Position numbers and translations under genes: made by a program. Below are positions 24,023 to 31,613 of a stretch of 64,000 bases of DNA, in pieces. Source of the stretch: Streptomyces sp. SLBN-31 (lineage in GTDB: Bacteria; Actinomycetota; Actinomycetes; Streptomycetales; Streptomycetaceae). Below the pieces are notes generated by a model, which made no database searches, was not told the DNA's origin, and saw nothing but the letters and a program-made list of their open reading frames with translations. The stretch covers positions 2,666,001 to 2,730,000 of the forward strand of contig NZ_VFNC01000002.1 in NCBI RefSeq assembly GCF_006715395.1, given 5' to 3'. Position 1 is the first letter of the stretch. Each line of letters starts with the position of its first letter.

Positions 24023-25762
24023 TCAGGGCGTTGTGAACCACACCGTCGTGTCCGACGGGACCTTCGTCTCGCCGTCCGCCTCCGTCACCTCTCCGCTGGT
24101 GAGGAGGACGCGGCCGTAGGCCGGGGTGGTGATCGACTCGCCGGTCGTGTTGGCGACGCACACGAACTCGCCGCGCCGGAAGGCGAGTACGCCCTCGGGG
24201 GCCCGCAGCCACTCCACCGAGTCGCCCGCGCCGAGGTCGGGGTGGGCGCTGCGGATGGCGAGGGCGGCGCGGTAGAGCTCCAGGGTGGAGCCGGGGGTGC
24301 CCGTCTGGGCCTCCACGCTCAGGTCGCCCCAGCCCGCCGGCTGCGGGAGCCAGCTGCCGCCGCTGCCGAAGCCGTACGAGGAACCCTCCCGCGTCCACGG
24401 GATCGGGACCCGGCAGCCGTCGCGGAAGCCGTCCTGGCCCGCGCCACGGAAGTACGCGGGGTCCTGGCGGACCTCGTCCGGGAGGTCGACGACGTCCGGG
24501 AGGCCGAGTTCCTCGCCCTGGTAGACGTACGCCGATCCGGGCAGCGCCAGCATCAGCAGGGTCGCGGCCCTGGCCCGGCGCAGGCCGAGTTCGCGGTCGC
24601 CGGCCAGCCGGATCTGGGTGCCGAGGCCGGGCGGGTTGGCGAAGCGGGTGGCGTGCCGGGTGACGTCGTGGTTGGACAGCACCCAGGTGGACGGGGCGCC
24701 CACCGGCCGCATCGCCTCCAGGGTGCGGTCGATGACCTCGCGGAGCTCGGCCGCGTCCCAGGCGGTGGACAGGTACTGGAAGTTGAAGGCCTGGTGGAGC
24801 TCGTCCGGGCGGACGTAGTTGGCGGTGCGCTCGACGGTCGGCGTCCAGGCCTCGGCGACGAAGATGCGCCCGCCCGTCTCCCGCCCCCGCCCTTCTGCGG
24901 AAGGCCCTTCGGGCCCCTCTCCCTTTCCGCTGTACTCGTCGAGGATGAGCCGCCACTGGCGGTAGATCTCGTGCACGCCGTCCTGGTCGAAGAACGGCAT
25001 GACATCGTTGCCCAGCAGCTTCAGCTGGTCGTGGGCGCCGAGGTCGGGCAGGCCCGCGGCCTTGACCAGGCCGTGCGCGACGTCGATGCGGAAGCCGTCG
25101 ACGCCCATGTCGAGCCAGAACCGCAGGATGGAGCGGAACTCGTCGCCGACCGCCGGGTGCTCCCAGTTGAAGTCGGGCTGCTCGGGGGCGAAGAGGTGCA
25201 GGTACCACTCGCCGGGGGTGCCGTCGGGCTCGGTGACGCGGGTCCATGCCGGGCCGCCGAAGATGGACTCCCAGTCGTTGGGCGGGAGTTCGCCGTCGGC
25301 GCCCTTGCCGGGGCGGAAGTGGTAGCGCTCCCGCAGCGGGGAGCCGGGGCCCTCGCGCAGGGCCCGCTTGAACCACTCGTGCTGGTCGGAGGAGTGGTTG
25401 GGGACCAGGTCGACGATGATCCGCAGGCCCAGCTCGCGGGCGTCGCGGATCAGCGCGTCGGCGTCCAGGAGGTTGCCGAACATCGGGTCCACGGCGCGGT
25501 AGTCGGCCACGTCGTAGCCGGCGTCGGCCTGCGGGGAGGCGTAGAAGGGGCTCAGCCACACGGCGTCCACGCCGAGGTCGCGCAGGTACGGGAGTCGGGA
25601 GCGTACGCCTTCCAGGTCGCCCATGCCGTCGCCGTTGCTGTCGGCGAAGCTGCGCGGGTAGACCTGGTAGATCACCGCGTCGCGCCACCAGTCCCGGCGC
25701 TTGGCGACGGTGGCAACGGCGGAGGTCGGGGCCGGGTCGGCGGCAGTGTGCTGCTGGCTCAT
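24023..25762 (-). CDS. aglA: Alpha-glucosidase (GH13, cytoplasmic)
   Basis: The 579-residue protein has no signal peptide and begins the GH13 pattern at RRDWWRDAVIYQVYPRSFADSNGDG. Catalytic regions are IIVDLVPNHSSD, GFRIDVAHGL (nucleophile Asp, about residue 225), FVAEAWTPT (acid Glu, about 297) and VLSNHDVTRH. The QxPRSFxDSxGDGxGDL start is typical of oligo-1,6-glucosidase/alpha-glucosidases that release glucose from imported maltose and maltodextrins. The ATG at 25762 follows AAGGACGCC and was preferred to a start at 25795 with no ribosome binding site. It is the last gene of malE-malF-malG-aglA. Residues about 273-293 form a Gly/Glu-rich insertion encoded by a hairpin sequence. Confidence 0.93.
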   Translation of the reverse strand: MSQQHTAADPAPTSAVATVAKRRDWWRDAVIYQVYPRSFADSNGDGMGDLEGVRSRLPYLRDLGVDAVWLSPFYASPQADAGYDVADYRAVDPMFGNLLDADALIRDARELGLRIIVDLVPNHSSDQHEWFKRALREGPGSPLRERYHFRPGKGADGELPPNDWESIFGGPAWTRVTEPDGTPGEWYLHLFAPEQPDFNWEHPAVGDEFRSILRFWLDMGVDGFRIDVAHGLVKAAGLPDLGAHDQLKLLGNDVMPFFDQDGVHEIYRQWRLILDEYSGKGEGPEGPSAEGRGRETGGRIFVAEAWTPTVERTANYVRPDELHQAFNFQYLSTAWDAAELREVIDRTLEAMRPVGAPSTWVLSNHDVTRHATRFANPPGLGTQIRLAGDRELGLRRARAATLLMLALPGSAYVYQGEELGLPDVVDLPDEVRQDPAYFRGAGQDGFRDGCRVPIPWTREGSSYGFGSGGSWLPQPAGWGDLSVEAQTGTPGSTLELYRAALAIRSAHPDLGAGDSVEWLRAPEGVLAFRRGEFVCVANTTGESITTPAYGRVLLTSGEVTEADGETKVPSDTTVWFTTP

Positions 25763-25897
25763 GGCGTCCTTGATACGTGACTGGGGTGGGGTCATGGGCT
25801 GTGGTGCGGAACGGCGGCGGGTCGGGCGACGAGGCGGCCGCGGTCGCAGCGGGGTCGGATGGCGACCGCGACCGCCTCGGGTCCTGTCCCCAGGGCG

Positions 25898-26809
25898 TCA
25901 GCCCTTGGTGCCGCCCGCGGTGAGGCCGGTCACCAGGTTCTTCTGCACGAGGTAGAAGAACGCGGAGACCGGTATGGCGATCAGTACCGCGGTCGCGGCC
26001 ATCAGGTTGCGCTGGGCGTCGTGCTCGCTGATGAAGGTCTGCAGACCGACGGCGAGCGTGTACTTCTGGTCGTCCAGCATGAACGTGGTGGCGAAGGCGA
26101 CCTCGCCGAAGGCGGTGATGAAGCTGTAGAAGGCGGCGACCGCCAGGCCCGGCTTGGCGAGCGGCAGGATCAGCCGGGCGAAGGTGCCGAAGGGGCTGAG
26201 CCCGTCGACGCGGCCGGCCTCGTCGATCTCGAACGGGATGGTGTCGAAGTAGCCCTTGAGCAGCCAGGCGCAGTACGGCACCGCCGTCGAGCAGTAGACG
26301 AGGACGAGACCGAGGTAGCTGTCGATGAGTCCCAGGTCGCCCAGGATCTGGTACATCGGCACCATGAGCACGGCCACCGGGAACATCTGGGTGAGCAGGA
26401 GCACCCACATGAACTTGCGGTAGCCCGGGAAACGCATGCGGGAGACCGCGTATCCGGTGGTGGCGGCGACCAGGACGCCGAGCACGGTGGTGCCGAGCGA
26501 GACGATCAGGGAGCTCTTCAGCCAGTCGAAGAAGCTCGTGTGGTTCAGGACGAACGAGTAGTTGTCGAGCGACATCTTCTTCCAGATGCCACCCGGGTGG
26601 AGGTAGTCGTCCTTGTCCGGGCCGAGGGAGAGGAAGACGAGCCAGGCGATCGGGAAGAGCGCGACGACGCTTCCGGCGATCAGGATGCCATGGGAGGCGA
26701 GCGAGGCGCCGAGGCTGCGCTCGCCGCGCCCGCGGATCTTGCCGGGGGCCGCCGGCGCCGGACGGTCGTCGGTCGCCGCGGACGAGGTCTGGACAGTGGT
26801 CGTACTCAT
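25898..26809 (-). CDS. malG: Maltose/maltodextrin ABC transporter permease MalG
   Basis: The 303-residue inner-membrane protein has six predicted transmembrane segments, for example ILIAGSVVALFPIAWLVFLSLG and VAAFYSFITAFGEVAFATTF. The cytoplasmic EAA loop is EIDEAGRVDGLSPFGTFARLILP, which contacts the ATPase. It pairs with MalF. No ATPase gene is present in the operon; Streptomyces sugar importers are known to share a multitask ATPase (MsiK) encoded elsewhere. The ATG at 26809 follows AGGAGTTCCC and lies 13 bases after the malF stop. The long Ala/Pro-rich N-terminus precedes the first membrane helix. Confidence 0.95.
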   Translation of the reverse strand: MSTTTVQTSSAATDDRPAPAAPGKIRGRGERSLGASLASHGILIAGSVVALFPIAWLVFLSLGPDKDDYLHPGGIWKKMSLDNYSFVLNHTSFFDWLKSSLIVSLGTTVLGVLVAATTGYAVSRMRFPGYRKFMWVLLLTQMFPVAVLMVPMYQILGDLGLIDSYLGLVLVYCSTAVPYCAWLLKGYFDTIPFEIDEAGRVDGLSPFGTFARLILPLAKPGLAVAAFYSFITAFGEVAFATTFMLDDQKYTLAVGLQTFISEHDAQRNLMAATAVLIAIPVSAFFYLVQKNLVTGLTAGGTKG

Positions 26810-26822
26810 GGGAACTCCTGCC

Positions 26823-27830
26823 TCAGATCGCGAGCTGCTGCTCATTGCGGTTCAGCCAGCGGCGGTAGAACGAGGTGAAGACGATCAGGATGGCCAGCAG
26901 CAGGATGCCGTAGGCGGCCGACTGCGCGAAGTCGCGCGGCTGCTGTCCGAAGCCGAGGAAGTAGGCCCACGTGACGAGGATCTGGGCGTCCGGGGCTGAG
27001 GTGGGGCCGAAGAGCAGGAAGATCACGGCGAACTGGTTGAAGGTCCAGATGATGCCGAGCAGGACGACCGTGGAGCTGACCGAGCGCAGGCCCGGGAGGG
27101 TGACGTAGCGGAAGCGCTGCCAGGCGCTCGCGCCGTCCATCTCGGCCGCCTCGTACAGGGAGGCGTCGATGGACTGCAGGCCGCCGAGGAGCGAGACCAT
27201 CATGAACGGCACACCGCACCAGGTGTTGACCGCGATGGCGGCGAACCGCTGCCAGAAGGTGTCCTCCAGCCAGGACGGCTGCGGCAGATGCAGTGCGTGC
27301 AGGGCGGTGTTGATGATGCCGCCGTCGGAGAGCATGATCCGCCAGCCGAAGACGGTGACGAAGGTCGGCACGGCCCAGGGCACGATGAGCAGCAGCCGGT
27401 AGAGGGTGCGGCCGCGCAGTTTCTGGTTGAGCAGCAGCGCGAAGCCGAGGCCGATGCTGTAGTGCAGGGCGACGCACAGGGCGGTCCACACGACGGTCCA
27501 GATGAAGTGCGACCAGAAGCGGTCGTAGGACAGCGGGCCGAACAGGATGTCCTTGTAGTTGTCCAGGCCGATGAACTTGTAGGTGGCGTCGATGTGGTTG
27601 ACGCCGATGGTGCGCGCGGTGTTGAGGCTGTTGGCGTCCGTGAGCGTCAGGTAGAGGCCGTACACCAGGGGATAGAGCACGAGGACACCGAGGACGATCA
27701 CCACCGGGGTGATCATCGCGTACGCGTACCAGTACTTCTGGTAGCTGTGCTTGAGGCGCTGGCCCAGCCCGGGCCGCGGCCCGCGCTCGCCACGGCGTTT
27801 GCCGGTGGCGCGGTCGATGGCGACTGTCAT
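26823..27830 (-). CDS. malF: Maltose/maltodextrin ABC transporter permease MalF
   Basis: The 335-residue membrane protein has about six transmembrane segments (YAMITPVVIVLGVLVLYPLVYGLYLT is the first). The EAA motif reads EAAEMDGASAWQRFRYVTLPGL. It forms the translocation channel with MalG. It lacks the very large periplasmic P2 loop of the E. coli protein, as expected for Gram-positive MalF. The ATG at 27830 follows AGAAGG at eight bases; a GTG nine bases earlier is also in frame but too close to that site. A stem-loop precedes it in the malE-malF gap. Confidence 0.95.
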   Translation of the reverse strand: MTVAIDRATGKRRGERGPRPGLGQRLKHSYQKYWYAYAMITPVVIVLGVLVLYPLVYGLYLTLTDANSLNTARTIGVNHIDATYKFIGLDNYKDILFGPLSYDRFWSHFIWTVVWTALCVALHYSIGLGFALLLNQKLRGRTLYRLLLIVPWAVPTFVTVFGWRIMLSDGGIINTALHALHLPQPSWLEDTFWQRFAAIAVNTWCGVPFMMVSLLGGLQSIDASLYEAAEMDGASAWQRFRYVTLPGLRSVSSTVVLLGIIWTFNQFAVIFLLFGPTSAPDAQILVTWAYFLGFGQQPRDFAQSAAYGILLLAILIVFTSFYRRWLNRNEQQLAI

Positions 27831-27886
27831 GTTCGACACCTTCTGGAAGTTCTACGGCACTGAGAAGAGGCTGGGCGCAGACCGGT

Positions 27887-27925
27887 GGCCGCCGGTTCCG
27901 TCCTGTGGAGGGGGATCCGGCGGCC
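27887..27925 (-). promoter_or_regulatory. Stem-loop in the malE-malF intercistronic gap
   Basis: GGCCGCCGGTTCC (27887-27899) pairs with GGATCCGGCGGCC (27913-27925), with one internal mismatch and a 13-base loop. It sits between malE and malF, where partial termination or 3'-end protection would give more binding protein than permease. Confidence 0.65.
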
Positions 27926-27933
27926 GCTCGGAT

Positions 27934-29208
27934 TTACTTGCTGAAGTCCGGCACGAGCTTGGCGATGGCCAGTTCGGCGTTGCTCAGGCCCTTGTCCAGG
28001 GACTCCTTGCCACCGGCGATCTTCGGCAGCTCGGTGTCCAGCGGACCCCACAGGGAGCTGTACTCGGGCAGCGCGGGCCGCGGCTGGGCGGCGGACAGCA
28101 CGCCCTGGTAGCCGGCGATGCCCGGGTCGGCCTTGACCTCGGAGGTGTAGGCGTCGGCGCGGGTCGGCAGCGTGGAGTTCTTCAGCGCGATCTCCGTCTG
28201 CGACTTGGCGGAGGTCATGAAGTTGACGAACTTCAGGGCCGCCTTCTGGTGCGCCGAGTCCGAGCCCGCGTAGACGGACAGGTTGTGGCCGCCGGTCGGG
28301 GCGCCCGCCTTGCCGGTGGAGCCGGCCGGGACGGTGGCGATGCCGAGGTTGGACTTGTCCTTGAAGGCCGAGCCCTTGTAGAAGTTCGTGATCTCCCAGG
28401 GGCCCTGGATGATCGAGGCGACCTTGCCGTTGACGAACGCGTCCTGGATGTGGGCGTAGGCGTCGGCGGTGGTGTCGGCCTTGTGCAGGCCCTTGCCGGA
28501 GAAGAGGCTCAGCCAGGTGCCGTAGGCCTTCTTCGCGGCGGGCGAGTTCACGGTGATCTTCTTGGCGGAGGCGTCGACGGTGTCGGTGCCCTCGCCGTAG
28601 AGGAAGTTCTGGGCGTAGTAGGCCTGGGTGGAGCCCCAGTAGCCGTCGACCTTGGCCTTGTCCTGGACCTTGGCGGCGTCGGCCTTCAGCTCGTCCCAGG
28701 TCTCGGGGGCCTCGGTGATGCCGGCCTTCTTGAACAGGGCCTTGTTGTAGACGAGGGCGAGGGTGTCGGTGACCAGCGGCACGCCGTAGGTCTTGCCCTG
28801 GTACTGGGCCTGCGTGATCAGGCTGGACTGGAACTTGTCCTTGTCGGCGAGGGCGTCGGTGCCGTCCAGCGGCAGGAAGTAGCCCTTCTTGGCGAAGGCG
28901 GGGGTCCAGCCGACCTCGGAACGCAGGATGTCCGGGGCGCCCTTGGAACCGGCGGCGGTGTCGAACTTGTTCTGCGCCTGGTCGAAGGGGACGTTGACGT
29001 ACTTGACCTTGATGTCCTTGTTGGCGGCCTCGAACTGCTTGACCAGGGCCTTGTACGTCGGCGCCTCATTGGTGGCGTTGGAGGTGTCCCACCAGGTGAT
29101 GGTGACCGGCCCGCTGCTCTTGTCGCTGCCGCTGTCGCTTCCGCCGCAGGCCGTCGCCGCGAGGGCGAGGGACGCCACCAGCGCGGTGGCCGCTATGCCA
29201 CGCCGCAT
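27934..29208 (-). CDS. malE: Maltose/maltodextrin-binding lipoprotein MalE
   Basis: The 424-residue protein has a lipoprotein signal MRRGIAATALVASLALAATAC with lipobox Cys at about 21. An extracellular solute-binding (SBP_bac_1) domain follows: VTITWWDTSNATNEAPTYKALVKQFEAANKD, PDILRSEVGWTPAFAKKGYFLPLD, GVPLVTDTLALVYNK and IIQGPWEITNF. It captures maltodextrins released by the secreted amylases and hands them to MalFG. The ATG at 29208 follows AAGGAGAACTC. It is the first gene of the operon and is transcribed divergently from malR; the shared interval carries several TTGCA/CTTGCAG repeats. Confidence 0.95.
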   Translation of the reverse strand: MRRGIAATALVASLALAATACGGSDSGSDKSSGPVTITWWDTSNATNEAPTYKALVKQFEAANKDIKVKYVNVPFDQAQNKFDTAAGSKGAPDILRSEVGWTPAFAKKGYFLPLDGTDALADKDKFQSSLITQAQYQGKTYGVPLVTDTLALVYNKALFKKAGITEAPETWDELKADAAKVQDKAKVDGYWGSTQAYYAQNFLYGEGTDTVDASAKKITVNSPAAKKAYGTWLSLFSGKGLHKADTTADAYAHIQDAFVNGKVASIIQGPWEITNFYKGSAFKDKSNLGIATVPAGSTGKAGAPTGGHNLSVYAGSDSAHQKAALKFVNFMTSAKSQTEIALKNSTLPTRADAYTSEVKADPGIAGYQGVLSAAQPRPALPEYSSLWGPLDTELPKIAGGKESLDKGLSNAELAIAKLVPDFSK

Positions 29209-29540
29209 GAGTTCTCCTTGAGGGTTAAGCCCGTGTGGTGCGGGAGCGGCCCCGTCCGCCGTTCCCGCTGTGTTGCCGACTGCGCCGTTGCGGCGGCCGG
29301 GCGTCAGGGAACGTAACAGCGTTGCAAGCGTTGCGAAAGACCTTGCAGCAAAAAAGTGCAAGAGGATGCGGAAGTTACTCCGCTGTGACCCCCCGTCGAC
29401 CGTCGCGAGACCCTTGTTCTCCAGGCACGAGCGGGACGTGGCCGGGTTGTGCAAGACTCTGCAAGGCCTTGCCATCCGGCTCCAGCGCGGGAATCATCCC
29501 CTTGCGGACAAGGGGCACCGACCAGAACAGAGGGACCGCG
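29209..29540. promoter_or_regulatory. malE-malR divergent promoter region with putative MalR operators
   Basis: This 332-base interval has no other gene. Two clusters of repeats are visible: 29321-29364 contains GTTGCAAGCGTTGCGAAAG and CCTTGCAGCAAAAAAGTGCA, and 29447-29475 contains TTGTGCAAGACTCTGCAAGG and CCTTGCCA. The first cluster lies about 115-155 bases before the malE start, the second about 65-95 bases before the malR start, which fits repression of the operon plus autoregulation. Confidence 0.65.
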
Positions 29541-30605
29541 ATGACGATACGGCCGGTACAGTCCGGTGCCGTGACCACACGGCTTGCCGACATCGCTGCT
29601 CAGGCGGGGGTGAGCGAAGCGACCGTCAGCCGCGTCCTCAACGGCAAGCCGGGCGTCGCCGCCACCACCCGCCAGTCCGTGCTGGCCGCACTGGACGTGC
29701 TCGGCTACGAGCGTCCCGTGCGGCTGCGGCAACGCAGCGAGGGTCTGGTGGGGCTGATAACCCCTGAGCTGGAGAACCCGATATTCCCGGCCCTGGCGCA
29801 GGTGATCGGGCAGGCGCTGACCCGCCAGGGCTACACCCCGGTGCTGGCCACGCAGACGCCGGGCGGCTCGACCGAGGACGAGCTGACCGAGATGCTCGTC
29901 GACCGGGGGGTCGCCGGGATCATCTACGTCTCCGGGCTGCACGCCGACACCACCGCCGACATGGAGCGCTACGAGCGCCTGCGCGCGCAGGGTGTGCCGT
30001 ACGTCCTGGTGGACGGCTTCTCGCCCAAGGTTCAGGCGCCCTTCATCTCCCCCGACGACCGCGCGGCGATGACGCTGGCGGTGACGCACCTGGCGTCCCT
30101 GGGGCACGCGCGCATCGGTCTCGCCCTCGGCCCGAAGCGGTTCGTGCCCGTCCAGCGCAAGATCGAGGGGTTCGTGCGCGCGATGCAGGACCAGCTCGGC
30201 CTGAACGCGGAGACCATCGAGAACGACCTCGTCCAGCACTCGCTGTACACCCTGGAGGGTGGTCAGGCCGCCGCCACCGCGCTGATGAACCGTGACTGCA
30301 CGGCGATCGTGTGCGCCAGCGACATGATGGCGCTCGGCGCGATACGCGCGGCGCGGCAGCGCGGTCTGGACGTCCCGAAGGACATCTCGGTGGTCGGCTT
30401 CGACGACTCCCCGCTGATCGCCTTCACGGACCCGCCGCTGACCACGATCCGCAAGCCGGTGCCGGCCATGGGGCAGGCGGCGGTGCGCACGTTGCTGGAG
30501 GAGATCGGCGGAACGCCCGCGCCGCACAGTGAGTTCGTGTTCATGCCGGAGCTGGTGGTACGGGGTTCGACCGCTTCGGCCCCTGGGGAGCGCAATCGTC
30601 CCTAG
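29541..30605 (+). CDS. malR: LacI/GalR-family repressor of maltose utilisation
   Basis: The protein has 354 residues from ATG 29541 (preceded by AGGGACCGCG) or 344 from GTG 29571. The LacI helix-turn-helix is RLADIAAQAGVSEATVSRVL followed by the hinge helix GYERPVRLR. A periplasmic-binding-protein-like effector domain has GLVGLITPELENPIFPALAQVI, DRGVAGIIYVSGLHAD and ISVVGFDDSPLIAFTDPPLTTIR. The S. coelicolor/S. lividans orthologue (MalR/Reg1) is established as the repressor of malEFG and of amylase genes, relieved by maltotriose-like sugars. Here it lies divergent from malE. Confidence 0.94.
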   Translation: MTIRPVQSGAVTTRLADIAAQAGVSEATVSRVLNGKPGVAATTRQSVLAALDVLGYERPVRLRQRSEGLVGLITPELENPIFPALAQVIGQALTRQGYTPVLATQTPGGSTEDELTEMLVDRGVAGIIYVSGLHADTTADMERYERLRAQGVPYVLVDGFSPKVQAPFISPDDRAAMTLAVTHLASLGHARIGLALGPKRFVPVQRKIEGFVRAMQDQLGLNAETIENDLVQHSLYTLEGGQAAATALMNRDCTAIVCASDMMALGAIRAARQRGLDVPKDISVVGFDDSPLIAFTDPPLTTIRKPVPAMGQAAVRTLLEEIGGTPAPHSEFVFMPELVVRGSTASAPGERNRP

Positions 30606-30736
30606 GGCGGAGAATCCGGGGGATTCGCCGGTACGCCGGGAGTAGGCGCGGCAGTCCGCGCGTTGTAGGAAGTGCGACCTGAACCCAACCGGGGGATGAT
30701 CGGTGGCGGAAGGCATTTCTGGCAGACTCTGTGCCC

Positions 30737-31612
30737 ATGGGTGACTCGACCGTGACCAGTCTGGGAGACCGTGAGCAGGCGGCCGTTCCGGACTCCCCCA
30801 CGGCCGCGGAAGGGGCTCCCGCGACCCCGCGTCTCCTGGGCCGGCTGCGCACCCCCCGCCGCCCCCGTCTGTGGTTCGAGATCCTTCTGATCGCGGTGAG
30901 TTACTGGACGTACTCGATCGTCCGCAACGCGGTCCCGGAGCAGCGCGGCAAGGCGCTGCGCAACGCCGACTGGATCTGGAAGACCGAGCACCAACTGGGC
31001 ATCGCCGTGGAACAGTCGGTCAACCACACGGTGAACTCGGTGTCCTGGCTGATCGTCGGCATGAACTACTACTACGCCACACTGCACTTCATCGTGACGC
31101 TGAGTGTGCTCGTGTGGCTGTTCCGCAGTCATCCCGGCCGCTACGCGGCGACCCGGCTGGTGCTGTTCGCGACGACGGGTGTGGCCCTGGTCGGCTACTA
31201 CCTGTACCCGCTGGCACCCCCGCGTCTGATGAACGGCAGCCACTTCCTCGACACCGTTCTGATCCACCGGACCTGGGGTTCGATGGCCTCCGGCGACCTC
31301 AAGCACATGTCCAACCAGTACGCCGCGATGCCGTCCATGCACATCGGCTGGTCCCTGTGGTGCGGACTGACCGTCTTCGCGCTGGCCAGGGTGCCCTGGG
31401 CGCGGGTGCTGGGACTGCTGTACCCGGTGGCCACCCTGATCGTGATCGTGGCGACGGCGAACCACTTCTGGCTCGACGCGGTGGGCGGCCTGCTCTGCCT
31501 GGCGTTCGGGTACGCGGTGGCATGGGCGTGGTACGGGAGGCTGCCGTACGCCCTGCCCAGGACGGTGCCGGAGAAGGCGAGGGAGAGCGGGCCACTGCCG
31601 GCGAAGACCTAG
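30737..31612 (+). CDS. PAP2-superfamily membrane phosphatase (inositol-phosphotransferase-like)
   Basis: The 291-residue protein has about six transmembrane helices. PAP2 motifs are AAMPSMHIGWSL (the S-x-x-x-H signature) and NHFWLDAVGG (H-x-x-x-D), with GYYLYPLAPPRLM before them, as in the PAP2_3 (Aur1/Ipt1-like) group. It probably removes or transfers a phosphate on a lipid or isoprenoid phosphate at the membrane. The ATG at 30737 is preceded by CAGACTCTGTGCCC rather than a ribosome binding site; a GTG at 30731 is the alternative. It ends one base before the convergent amidohydrolase gene. Confidence 0.87.
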   Translation: MGDSTVTSLGDREQAAVPDSPTAAEGAPATPRLLGRLRTPRRPRLWFEILLIAVSYWTYSIVRNAVPEQRGKALRNADWIWKTEHQLGIAVEQSVNHTVNSVSWLIVGMNYYYATLHFIVTLSVLVWLFRSHPGRYAATRLVLFATTGVALVGYYLYPLAPPRLMNGSHFLDTVLIHRTWGSMASGDLKHMSNQYAAMPSMHIGWSLWCGLTVFALARVPWARVLGLLYPVATLIVIVATANHFWLDAVGGLLCLAFGYAVAWAWYGRLPYALPRTVPEKARESGPLPAKT

Positions 31613-31613
31613 T

